Shown here one piece after another: positions 10,883-21,117 of a stretch of 64,000 nt of DNA. The notes under the pieces are model-generated. The model saw nothing but the letters and a program-made list of their open reading frames with translations. It had not been told where the DNA came from and did no database searches. Each line of letters begins with the position of its first letter. Position 1 is the stretch's first letter. Made by a program: the position numbers and the translations under genes. Source of the DNA: Thelonectria olida (Eukaryota; Ascomycota; Sordariomycetes; Hypocreales; Nectriaceae); contig JAGPYM010000026.1 in the NCBI GenBank assembly GCA_020736575.1, forward strand, positions 1-64,000, given 5' to 3'.

Positions 10883-12876
10883 ATGGGCTCAACCAGTCAC
10901 GTCCCGCTTCGGATCGCATCTGCCTCCGGTTCCGTGACGGATCGACGTCATGCACTCGCCGACTTGGCAAAACATGAAGACGTCGACTTCATTGTAGGGG
11001 ACTGGATGTCTGAGTACAACATGACGATGAGGGCAGGAGCAAAAGTCAACAACCATGGCACATCCAACGAGTTTGAAACATCCTTCCTGGAAGCATTTGA
11101 ACCAGCCCTGTCCGATTTGGCATCGAACAAGATCAAGGTCGTCGTTAATGCCGGCGCAAGCGACACGGAGAAGCTCTATCGTGTCGTTGTTGATGCGATC
11201 AAGTCAGCGGGACTGAGCCTCCAAGTGGCATGGGTAGGGGGAGACGAAGTCACCGAAGTGGTCCAAACAGCCATCAGCAAGGGACAAGACTTGAAGAGCC
11301 TGACGACCGGTAAGCTTCATGCAGACGACCATTCGTTCGCTGTAACATTGACTCTTCGAAGGAAAGAATATCTCCGACTGGGGATTCGAGCCAATCTATG
11401 CTCAATGCTACCTCGGTTGTTGGGGCATCGTCGAGGCTTTACGGCAAGGTGCTGACATTGTGCTTTGCGGCCGAGTGGCCGACGCATCGCCGACTATTGG
11501 CTGCGCTGCCTATCATTTCGGCTGGGGCCGAGAAGACTATCAAGAACTGGCATCATCATTTGTCGCCGGCCACTTCATCGAATGCTCAACATATGTAACA
11601 GGTGGCAATTTTTCCGGTTTTAAGAGCCTTCCAGGACAGTCGCTGAGCCTCGGGTTTCCTATTGTCGAGATGAAGCGTGACGGCAACTTTTATGTGACAA
11701 AACAAAAAGATCGTGATGGAATCGTCACGGTTGACACATGCAGAGCCCAGTTGCTGTATGAGATCCAGGGCCCCTTGTACTACAACTCCGACGTGGTCGC
11801 TCGACTGGACGAGATTAAAATCGAACAGGCCGGAGAGAATCGAGTGTGAGTTGACACAAGGCTTTCAATGATTTCAAGCGCTCACACTCCACTTAGCTAT
11901 ATCACGAATGTCGGTGGCCTGAAACCTCCCCCGACTACCAAGGTTGGTATTACAGCGAATGGTGGATTCCAAGCTGAAGCGCACTACTTCCTATGCGGAC
12001 TCGACATTGAGGAAAAGGCCAGTCTCTTGGAGCGCCAAGTACGTGCAGGACTTGACGAGTCCAAGTTTCATTGTTTGAAGTTCCGAACAAACGGCCGATG
12101 TCCCGTCGATCCCAAGAACCAGGATGCGGCCACGGTTGATCTCCGAATTTTCGCTCAGGCCAAACGCGAAGAGGATCTGTCAGCAGGTAACTTCTTCCGC
12201 CCCGTCACGGACACGATCATGCAAAGTTATCCAGGAGCCACATTTGCCGTGGATGCTCGACAAGCCGCACCAAAGCCATACTTTGAATACTGGGTTGCCC
12301 TTCTCCCGCAGAGCGGTGTTAAACAAGTTTGCTACCTCCCCTCACAGGCACTGGAAATTCCCATCCCGGCCCCAACGGACACTCGGGACTTTCTCTATGA
12401 GCAGTCAACTTATGAGACATCGGATCCGATCGATTTGTCAGCTCTGGGGCCTACCACAAGAGCGCCACTAGGATACGTTGTTCATGCTCGATCAGGTGAC
12501 AAGGGTTCAGATGCTAATGTCGGCTTCTTTGTCCGCCACGCTGATGAATGGGATTGGCTTCGAAGTCTCCTAACGGTGGTCAAGGTTCGAGAATTGCTCG
12601 GCGAGGATGACACAGGAAAGGCCATCTTCCGCTTTGAGCTCTCAAACATTTCAGGTGGGTTTGTTTCCTCACGGGTGCAGTCCAGTTGCACTGTATTTGT
12701 CGAGGTCAATTAAGTACTGACGATTTCTAGCTGTTCATTTCCTCCTGAAAGACCACTTGGACCGAGGCGTCGCTTCCAGTTCGACCTACGACGTCTTGGG
12801 GAAAAATGTTGCCGAGTATTTGCGATGCAAGTTGGTAGACATTCCGAATAAGTTCTTAGACCGCGGGAGAATCTAG
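10883..12876 (+). CDS. AtuA-like (DUF1446) protein
   Basis: Four exons (10883-11309, 11362-11845, 11897-12654, 12731-12876), all with GT-AG introns in correct phase, encode 604 residues. The N-terminal part matches the acyclic terpene utilisation AtuA / DUF1446 family (RIASASGSVTDRR; DFIVGDWMSE; VVVNAGASD; NISDWGFEPIYAQCYLG; VLCGRVADASPT). The C-terminal part carries the companion domain (GYVVHARSGDKGSDANVGFF; then AVHFLLKDHLDRG to the end). In Pseudomonas the atu genes serve citronellol/geranyl-CoA breakdown, but AtuA has no well-established reaction and fungal members are uncharacterised. The truncated acyl-CoA dehydrogenase upstream on the same strand suggests a former joint role in branched-acyl or terpenoid catabolism. 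Length agrees with full-length homologues; no lesion was seen. Confidence 0.88.
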
Positions 12877-13092
12877 GAGAACTCGGGTTTTATTGTTGTA
12901 GTAGTTTGAAATGCGTTCAGAATAGCATCAGTACCGGCGAATGCATCCTCCAATTACTCAATCTCGAGTGGCTGCAGCTCCAGAAGGATGTTCAGATTGC
13001 GTTCCCCGTTGAGCTTTGCGCAAACCTTGACAGTTCTTTATCCCTTGCTAAATCCAAGCATCGATAGTGGCTATAGTATACTGAGCCATATC

Positions 13093-15145
13093 TTACAACC
13101 TTGAACTCATCTTAATTTTAAGTTGATCGACTGGAACTGCTGCAACCCATTCTCGCCGTCGTGGCAGAGGAACTGGAGTCCATGAATGGGCGTCTTCGTT
13201 TCCTAACAGCAAATCTGCACAGACGTGGGCAGGCTTGCTGGGTTCGTTAGGGTGGAGGTGAAAATTCCGAATCACTTGAGAGATAGATAGATAAAGCTCA
13301 AGGTAAGCGAAGCTGGACCTAGTCAGCTCTCCGATTATGTCACTTGGGTTAGGATGCCGAGGAGGACGGGCTTACTGTGCTCCCATGCAAATATTTGCTC
13401 CCCTTGAGAATGGTATATAAAAGCGATCACGAAGAGCATTCTCGCTCATGGCTTGGCCGTCACTCGTTAACCATCTATAAGGGTCATATAACTCGGGGTT
13501 CGGGAACGCGGTCTTGTCATGTAGATACCAGATAGGCGAAGATGTTAGTACGGTCTGTTGAGCTCCAAAATGCAGGCTCATGAGTCAGTATGGAATGCCC
13601 ATCATAGTTGTCCAAGTGAGAAGAATTGGCACTGACCCCTTCCGGAATAAAGGTTCCATGTAGTTCAATGCCGCCCAATGGGACAATTCTCGGAAGCATC
13701 GCCGCCGCAGCAGCAGCCCAGCGAATGCCCTCCTTGACGCAAGCTTGAAGGCGAGGAACATATTCCAAAGTTTTCATATCGGTGGCGAAGGAAACAGCGG
13801 CCAAGTCTTGATACAGAGCATTCTGATATCGCGGGTTATGAGCTAGAGCCCACAGAATATGACCAAGAGTTGCGGATGTAGTATCAGTCCCTGGGCCAAG
13901 GTTCTCCTTGGCTTCAGACAAAGCGGTTTCCGATGGCAGACCGGAGTGTACCAGCGTTCGGATCAGGTTAGGGAAGCTCGTGGCAGAGCTTTCGGATTCA
14001 GGGGCCGCCGAGAGCGTAAGCTTCCACGAATTTCTACACCACTGCACGAGAGTAAACTTGTTAGAATTAGGTTAAGAACTGATCAGTTGTTAGTGCTTGC
14101 CTGTTGAAACTCTGTGAGGCCTTTGGTATAAGAGGTTCTCAACCCGGTTGCGAAGAAAAGCCGATGCGCGAACTGCTCCCAAAGCTCACAAGCTAGGGGA
14201 AAGCTGGTAAGCTATGTTACAAGTCCTTGTCTTAGTAATGGACTAGCATTGGATAGGTAAGAGCTCAGTTTGACTTACTACTGGCATCCAAGTGGCCTTT
14301 TCATCGTTCTTTGCAACCATGGCCAACTCTTGGCCGTCTGCCCACGCATCGATAGCCTGTATTGGCTTCCCGAAGGAAAATTCAGCTTTGTTATCGTTAA
14401 CGAAATTCCACTGGATTGTCGATTAATTTGGTGCCAGGTGTAACCCACAAATTATATCTGCTTCAAGAGCCCTCGCCGCTGCCATCAAGTCAACAGCCGG
14501 ACCACTGTCGTGAATCTTGTTGACAAATCGGTCGACATGAGCAAATATGAGCCCTTCAAGTTGCGTAATCTTGCTCCGACTAAAAAGTTGGCCCATGATT
14601 CTTCTCCGCTTTGAATGCTGGTCTGGATCCCTACTGTCTGTTAGTGAAGATACTCAAGTTGCAGAGCGGAAGTGACCGACGTTAAAGAAAAGAGAGCGGG
14701 ATGGCCATCTTGAATGAATTCACCATACACCCTGGGATCTTTCTTAAACTTGCTTCCGACCTTGTGCACAGTCTCGTATGTGTCGCGAGAGTAAAACGAG
14801 ACTTCTGCCGGCCCGATGCGAATCAACGGCCCTTCGTCGTTCGTCAGTAAAGAGTCAAAAAGACTAGATTCACAGGAAATCCTACCTAGCTTCTCGTGGA
14901 GCTTGGGAAGATCAATGGTCACTGTTCCTTGGTACTCGTGTGGAAAAGCCCATGCAAATCTTGAATAGGCAGCCCCAAAGCCTGCATTTGGGATCTTTGA
15001 CAATGGCGATGCGAGTGTCCAAATTGCCCTCTAAAGCCACCCGGTTAGTCTTTTCCAACGCACAAGTATCGAGCCATACATAGATGATTATGGCCGCGAG
15101 AATGGCTGCCGCCAGAGCAAATACGGGCGGGCTTATGGGAGCCAT
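13093..15145 (-). CDS. Cytochrome P450 monooxygenase
   Basis: Nine minus-strand exons (15145-15080, 15030-14886, 14831-14681, 14630-14449, 14385-14279, 14211-14101, 14041-13637, 13554-13376, 13318-13093) give 523 residues with every junction in phase. An N-terminal membrane anchor (FALAAAILAAIIIY) is followed by the proline-containing SPLSKIPNAG region. The I-helix oxygen-binding motif is GPGTDTTSAT, the K-helix ExxR is in VKEGIRW, and the haem-binding motif FSRGANICMGAQ places the axial cysteine at about 445. These are haem-thiolate, ER-anchored oxygenases; the substrate cannot be read from sequence. The intron at 14042-14100 has a GC donor (CAG|GCAAGC). The intron at 14832-14885 is 54 bp and stopless, and is inferred because the family lacks those residues and TTACTGACG is a good branch site. 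The gene diverges from the permease across about 730 bp. Confidence 0.85.
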
Positions 15146-15875
15146 CTGAGCGGGATTTTCTGAGCTGTCGGGCGTCAAGATGCCGGCAAAACTGCTGTGA
15201 ACAACGTTGGAGAGATGATGCAAACAACTGACTGTTTTTGAGCGGTATTTCACAACTCGTGTGTGGTAACTGGCGGAACAACCTCGAAGGGGGTAACTTG
15301 AACGGGCAGTCAAACGACACACAAGTCTCCAAAGATCTAGACCCAAATTTGAGATTCAAATCGGAATTAAAACTCGTTATTCCGGCTTTTGTGGTGCTTC
15401 CGGGCGAGTTATCGACTCCAGGGCCCAGTTTCTTCGGCCCAGTAAGCCATTCTCGGGTTCCTAGATCCATGGCACCATCAAGTTGATGATGACGTGCTTG
15501 GCATCCTTGCGACAACCGTAACCTGGCGGCACCAAATGTTCGTGAGACGAATATTTAGTCACGGAGAGCGGAGCATTCGCCAGGCACTTTGCCTGCAAAG
15601 CATTAGGTGCGGAATTGCGCCCTCGGTAGCGACGGGTCTGGCGTTCCAAGGGGTGCGCCATTGCTGGGGATCGGTGGCGAATCCCGTGCTCGGTCGTTCC
15701 TTTGCCCCAAGTTCGTAAATGTCAACCGTATAAAGCACCTCTTCCTCGCCGATTTATCATTCTTGCTGTTTATGTTTGCCCGCGTTTTGGTGGCTTGTCC
15801 TATTCAGACCCAAACCCGGATCCCAGAGGGCAATTATTTCGCCATCACCAACAATTGCACCCCTTCGTAGCCCGC
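15146..15875. promoter_or_regulatory. Divergent promoter region, P450 / permease
   Basis: The 730 bp between the two divergent start codons contain only short, unconvincing open frames. The interval must hold both promoters, so the two genes may be co-regulated. No clear TATA box was identified. Confidence 0.45.
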
Positions 15876-18002
15876 ATGGCGACGTCTACAGGGGCAAACA
15901 CCCCCGACGATTTGGCTCCTGAGGTGGGAGGGGATGCAAACGTGGATGGCAACGCTTCCGACAACGCGGTTCTGGTTCGTTCTTTATGCCACGGGATTCG
16001 ATTTTTGAGCCAGAGCTGATGACATACGGCAAAAGACAAACCTGGGATATAAGCCGGTGCTGCATCGAAGCTTCAACCAGTTTCACAACTTCGCGACTAC
16101 GTTTGGTCAGTTCGCGAACATGTGCGCCTTGGCGAGACCGTGAGCCTCCTAACCTGTTTGCAGCGGCCCTTTACTTTATCGGTGGTGTTCGTGTCACCTT
16201 CTCCACAGGCATTGCTGCTGGTGGCAATCTGGCATATTGGTATGTGGCCTATTGTGGCCCCAAGCCGTGAATCGCTTGGCTTACAGCTCCTTCTAGGACG
16301 AGTTACATCGTAACGTGCGTCTTCACATTTATAACTGCCGCCGTCATAGCCGAGATATGTTCTTCTTTGCCCCTGGCTGGATCCATCTACCTCTGGGCGG
16401 CTGAAGCTGGCGGTCCTCGATTTGGCCGTCTCTTTGGCTTTGTTGTCGCATGGTGGAGTACCACAGCTTGGACAACATTCTGTGCAAGTACGTGGCTGGC
16501 TGGCTTATGCGTCCCCTGGACGATCCATGGAACCTCGGGCTAATTACTCTTCCAGGCAACACGCAAGCTGCGGTCAATTACATGCTCTCAGTAAGCAATC
16601 ACATTTGAGCCTCTCAGTCTCGTGTCTAAGCACATGCTGGGCATCTGAACGGCCTATCACTAATAATCGGCTTAATAGGAAATTGTGGTATTCAACACCG
16701 ACTTTCCCTCTGATGCCAGCAGTGTCAAATTTCGTGCCGTACAATGGATCTGCACTGAGGTGATGCTTGCGCTCGCAGCCATTTGGAATCTCCTCCCTCG
16801 TACGCCTCCCTCTTACGCTCTTTGGTGATCCCCCATCTGACGCCTAGAAGCTCGATATTTTAAGTGGATCTTCACACTTTCTTCCAGCGTGGTCATTCTC
16901 GACTTCGTACTGAATCTAATCTGGCTTCCTATCGCGACGAGCAAGTCGGCTTACGGCTTTCGGTCGACCCACGATGCCTTCATGACAACGTACAATGGAA
17001 CTGGGGCACCTGCAGGCTGGAATTGGTGCCTCTCTTACTTGGCCACGGCTGGAATCCTGATCGGGTTCGATGCTTCGGGCCATGTGGCTGAGGAGACTAA
17101 GAACGCCTCTGTCGCGGCCGCACGAGGCATTTTTTGGAGCACCGTTGTTAGTGGTCTTGGAGGCTTCGTGGTTGTCATTCTCTTCCTATTTTGTGTTGTA
17201 TGTTGCCTTTCAAACTCTTTGCGAAGCCTGGTCTTGGTCACTAACAGAACGTCAGCCGGACGCGGAGACTCTGTTCTCATTTGGCGGTGCCCAACCCTTC
17301 GTTTCAGTGTATGCTGCGATTCTGGGGGAGGGTGGGCATATTGTGATGAACATTGTGTGCGTTATGGCGCTGTGGTTTGTAAGTTGATGCTTCTTCCTGG
17401 GTCGTTACGAAAGTGGACATTGATTAATAGCTTAGAACACTGCCATTGCCGTCCTTGCCGCGTCTCGGTTAGTCTTCGCCGTTGCCCGCGATGGAGTCCT
17501 TCCCTGGTCTGAATGGGTCTCGCGCGTGGTCGCAGGCCAGCCCCGTAATGCTGTTCTTGTCGTCTGGGGCGTCGCTGCAGTCATCACATGCACAATCCTT
17601 CCCTCCTCCGTTGCCTTCACCTCTCTTGTCTCCGCCGCGGGCGTACCTTCAGCAGCGGCCTACGGGCTCATCTGTCTCGCCCGGCTGTTTCTAACTCCCA
17701 AGAACTTCCCCAAGCCAGCCTGGAGCCTGGGTCGGCTGAGCAAGCCGTTTCAAGTCATTGCGGTGTTCTGGAATGGCTGGGTGGTCGCGGTCCTCTACTC
17801 CCCATATATTTTCCCAGTAACTGGGGAAACTCTTAACTATGCTCCCGTCATCATGGCGGGCACAACTATACTGGCTCTATTCTCTTGGTGGTTTGTTCCA
17901 GCTGATCGATGGTTGCCAAGCCAATGGATCCAGCAGACATTGGATGCCGATAGTAACAGAAAGGGCCAGGAAGAAGATGAGAATACAGGTAGGGAGCAGT
18001 GA
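15876..18002 (+). CDS. APC-family amino-acid / GABA permease
   Basis: Nine exons (15876-15974, 16036-16105, 16164-16239, 16297-16487, 16556-16590, 16679-16799, 16851-17197, 17256-17378, 17436-18002) encode 542 residues, all junctions in phase. Conserved stretches are LGYKPVLHRSFNQFHNFATT, IGGVRVTFSTGIAAGGNLAY, EICSSLPLAGSIYLWAAEAG and WWSTTAWTTFCASNTQAAVN, typical of the fungal UGA4/GABA-choline branch of the amino acid-polyamine-organocation superfamily. About 12 membrane spans are expected; the C-terminal tail is hydrophilic and acidic (EEDENTGREQ). It should import amino acids, GABA, choline or polyamines at the plasma membrane; the substrate is not resolvable here. The gene lies back-to-back with the P450. 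The first intron uses a GTTCGT donor and AAAAG acceptor, so the exact first junction is the least certain part. Confidence 0.85.
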
Positions 18003-18592
18003 GAAGACGCATGGGGGGTAAACGGGTCATACTCGGAGAACTCGGAACGCCTAAGAATACATCTTATTCAACACTATCACTTTAATATCAGCGCGCGCAC
18101 ACAGAGGTATCTAGGGTTGTCAAGTCGCCCAAGCCTATGGCTCTTGACTTGGACTAACACTCAAGGCTTTGTCAACCATTTTGGGATGACATCGAAGCTA
18201 GCAGCTCAAGCTTGTTACCGGAGTCAACTTCGCTTTGGATGCACCATTTCAATACATTGCAAATTCACTGTTCGCCGACCGACTGTCCCGTAACGCATCG
18301 CCTCTCTTATGATGCTCCTTCTTCCTTTTCGAGAAGCTTCCTGTTTCGAACTGGATATCAAATAGGAAAGTGGGGACAGCTACCCCGAGACTGATACCAA
18401 ATTCAGCAACTTACCGCGCCCTTCTCGGATGAGGGCTTCCATTAAATAGCCAGGATTGTGACCCGATTGATGAAGCATTCGAACTGAGACTTGAACCTCG
18501 GAATACAGGGCGCCAGATTGAAAAAGTCACTAAACGTTCCATTCCCTGACCACGCCTAGTGATTGCTGCGCCGAACAACTGGGCCGAGAACA
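18003..18592. other. Intergenic, permease 3' end to SDR promoter
   Basis: 590 bp with no convincing coding sequence. An open frame of about 110 codons on the minus strand (18411-18743) overlaps the SDR first exon and has no recognisable features. Short GCGCGC and T-rich stretches occur near 18080-18340. Confidence 0.4.
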
Positions 18593-19638
18593 ATGAGTCA
18601 GTCAGCAAAATCCGCCAACCTTTTCGATGTCCGAGGAATTGTGGCAGTTGTAACGGGGGGAGGTAGTGGTATGTCTCCCACAAGTTCTCGTAATCGCGGG
18701 GACTTAATGCCAGGCAACGCTCCAAATCATTGAGGCTGACCAAACCGAGTTAGGGCTTGGTCTCTTCATGACTCAAGCTTTGGCTCAGAACGGCGCCAAG
18801 AAAGTCTACATCATCGGCCGAAGAAAGGAGGTTCTGGAAGCCGCTGTAAAAGAGATTGTCAGTTTCGAAACAGGATACCTACAGCCTTTTCTGATACTCA
18901 GCAGGGTCTCGATAATGTTGTTCCGATCCAATGCGACGTGACAGATCGCGAGAACCTCAAAGCTGCTGCAGCAACCATCGAGAACGACGTGGGATACATC
19001 AACCTCCTCGTTGCAAATTCGGGAATAGCAGGGCCTTCCGGTAACGTGCCTCCAAACGCAACTATTGCCCAAGTCCAAGATGCCCTCCTGGATATTCCCA
19101 TGGAAGAATTCACGAACACATACCACGTCAACTGCACCGCAGTCTTCTATACAGCCATCTCATTTCTTCACTTACTGGAGAAGGGGAACCAGTCAGGTTA
19201 TCAAGGCGGGAGAAGTCAAGTCATCGCTACCAGCAGCATCGGGAGCTTTAACAGGAAGATCACAGCAGGGTTCGCATACGGCACCAGCAAATCTGCAACA
19301 ACCATGATGCTCAAGGTTCTAGCCACGTATTTGGTCCCATACAGGATCAGAGCGAACGTCCTCTGCCCTGGGTGTAAGTAGACTAGGTGCCCCGAAGACG
19401 TATCACGCTGATGAATTTAGTATTCCCAACTGAGCTTACGACGAGCTTAATCAAGGGCAGCGATCCAACAGCTGAGGGCGCGTTTTCTCTAGATCAAATC
19501 CCCGCTGAGCGAGCAGGAATGCCAGAGGACATTATGGGCCCATTGTTATATCTGGCTTCCCGCGCAGGCGCATACTGTAACGGGAATTGTGTGTTGACAG
19601 ATGGGGGGCGTCTGAGTGTTACTCCAGCCACATATTAG
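18593..19638 (+). CDS. Short-chain dehydrogenase/reductase (classical SDR)
   Basis: Four exons (18593-18668, 18754-18857, 18905-19373, 19421-19638) encode 288 residues. The NAD(P)-binding motif TGGGSGLG is interrupted by the first intron after the GGGS codons. NSGIAG replaces the usual NNAG strand, the catalytic Ser lies in ATSSIGS, and Tyr/Lys in YGTSK. The C-terminal PGLFPTEL segment and NCVLTDGGRLS are typical of the fold. It would oxidise or reduce an alcohol/ketone using NAD(P); the substrate is unknown. The acceptor at 18900-18904 is a tandem CAGCAG, so either 18901 or 18904 can end the second intron, adding or omitting one Gln. It lies downstream of the permease on the same strand. Confidence 0.85.
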
Positions 19639-19900
19639 TCTGATTGAATCCGAAAGGGCAAATGAGAAGTGAATTTATTGACAACGCTGTATAATGAAAA
19701 CGGGCCACTTGGGTATCACTCTGGTAGTTTTCACTCCTTGAGCTTTTGGGGTCATCGGTGCGCACGGCAAAGCGTTGGTTGTTAAATGGGACTTTTCAGA
19801 GGACCTAGTGCTACATCTGAGCGAATCTGAGATGAGGTCCCAGAGTCGTTTATCAACTGTTCACTAGCAGAGAAGATTATGGACTAAATGTCTCCATGGC
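19639..19900. other. Convergent 3' region, SDR / lipase
   Basis: 260 bp between two convergent stop codons. No gene is seen; it should contain both terminators. The AATGAAAA-like string near 19694 could be a polyadenylation element for the plus strand. Confidence 0.35.
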
Positions 19901-21010
19901 CTAATTCATCTGCTTAACAAATTCCTGATCCATCTCGCTATACTGAGTCAACTTCTTCTCCAACTCCTCGTCTGTCATATCCCTCTTCCATGGGATCGCA
20001 ATGGGTGCACAAGTGGCCATGCTCTGGAAATACGTGATATGCGCAAGAATATCCAGACCGATCGTGCCACCATTGCACATAATGTTCGCAATGCCGTCAC
20101 AGACCTTGATCTCGCTCACGGTGTAGTCCTTGTCAAGTGGGCCACCGTCAAGCCAGTATTCTGGGCTTGTGTGGCGGTACCCAAAGACGATGGGAGGAAG
20201 ACGGGGGACAGGGTCATCGCCATGTGTGACGCGATATTCAGCACCAGCTTGTTGGGTGACGAAGTTGGCGAAGAAGTCGTTGCCCACTCGTGGAGAGCCG
20301 TAGGTGTAGATATCAAAAGGAAAACCATCTTTGCGCAGATACGCAGCCGCAACAGTAGCTACGGCACCACCGAGAGAGTGTCCGGTAGCGACGAACTTGA
20401 AAGTCGGGTTTGCAGCCTTCGCTGCCACAACAGCAGCTTTAATATTGGCTGCAACCTCTTGCCACGCATCCAAGAAGCCGGTGTGAACTCCACAGCCAGC
20501 AACAAGGTCGCAGGTTTCCTGACCAAAGTTGAAGTTCGTGATCCAGTTTCGGACGTTGATGCTGCCACGGACAGAGACAACGATTTCCTTACGAGCCATG
20601 TCCGTTGCCACATAGGCTCCGATGCCCGTCTTCACGCCACTGGAAAGCTTTGTGAGTCATGTTGTTGTTTGAGAACTTGGGGGAGTTCACTTACACTACC
20701 GATCCGACAACAATAGCAGCGTCCTTTTCAACATCACGGCAATTTCCGGAACCGCAGTGGACTGGTTTGCCAACTGCTGTATTGAAATTGCAATACGCAG
20801 CATCAGCATGCTGGAGATAGAACCTAAAGTTGGACAGATCCTGTGTCGTGACTGTCACAGCTAAGGTACATGTTAGCTCGCACTCGTTGAAGCTTCATAT
20901 CGTTCAACGTGCTCACCTCGGTCCTCTAGTACCCGAGTATTCTCATGAACAGAGGGTACTGGGCCAGCTGCCGCAAAGGCAAGGCTGGAAATAAGAGAAA
21001 GAATGAGCAT
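19901..21010 (-). CDS. Secreted class-3 lipase / feruloyl esterase-like
   Basis: Three minus-strand exons (21010-20917, 20860-20695, 20639-19901) encode 332 residues. The N-terminus is a signal peptide ([15 protein letters not shown]). The alpha/beta-hydrolase core shows [16 protein letters not shown] before the lid, the nucleophile elbow [15 protein letters not shown], the catalytic Asp in [11 protein letters not shown] and the terminal His in HITYF. These define the fungal class-3 lipase family (Rhizomucor lipase type), which hydrolyses triglycerides or feruloyl esters outside the cell; the two activities cannot be separated here. Cysteines in CDLVAGC and [11 protein letters not shown] fit a disulfide-bonded secreted protein. 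A TATA box sits 100 bp upstream of the ATG. No lesions seen. Confidence 0.88.
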
Positions 21011-21109
21011 GATGACGGAGGTCTCAGTAGGAGAGTCAATTGAGTTAGATGCCAATCTGAAGAGGATGATGTGTGCTGAAGTTTCCTGGCTACACGACAA
21101 CGACGTAGC

Positions 21110-21117
21110 TTTATATA
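21110..21117 (-). promoter_or_regulatory. TATA box of the lipase gene
   Basis: On the minus strand this reads TATATAAA, 100 bp before the lipase ATG, a normal distance for a fungal promoter with a leader of about 70 nt. Confidence 0.55.
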
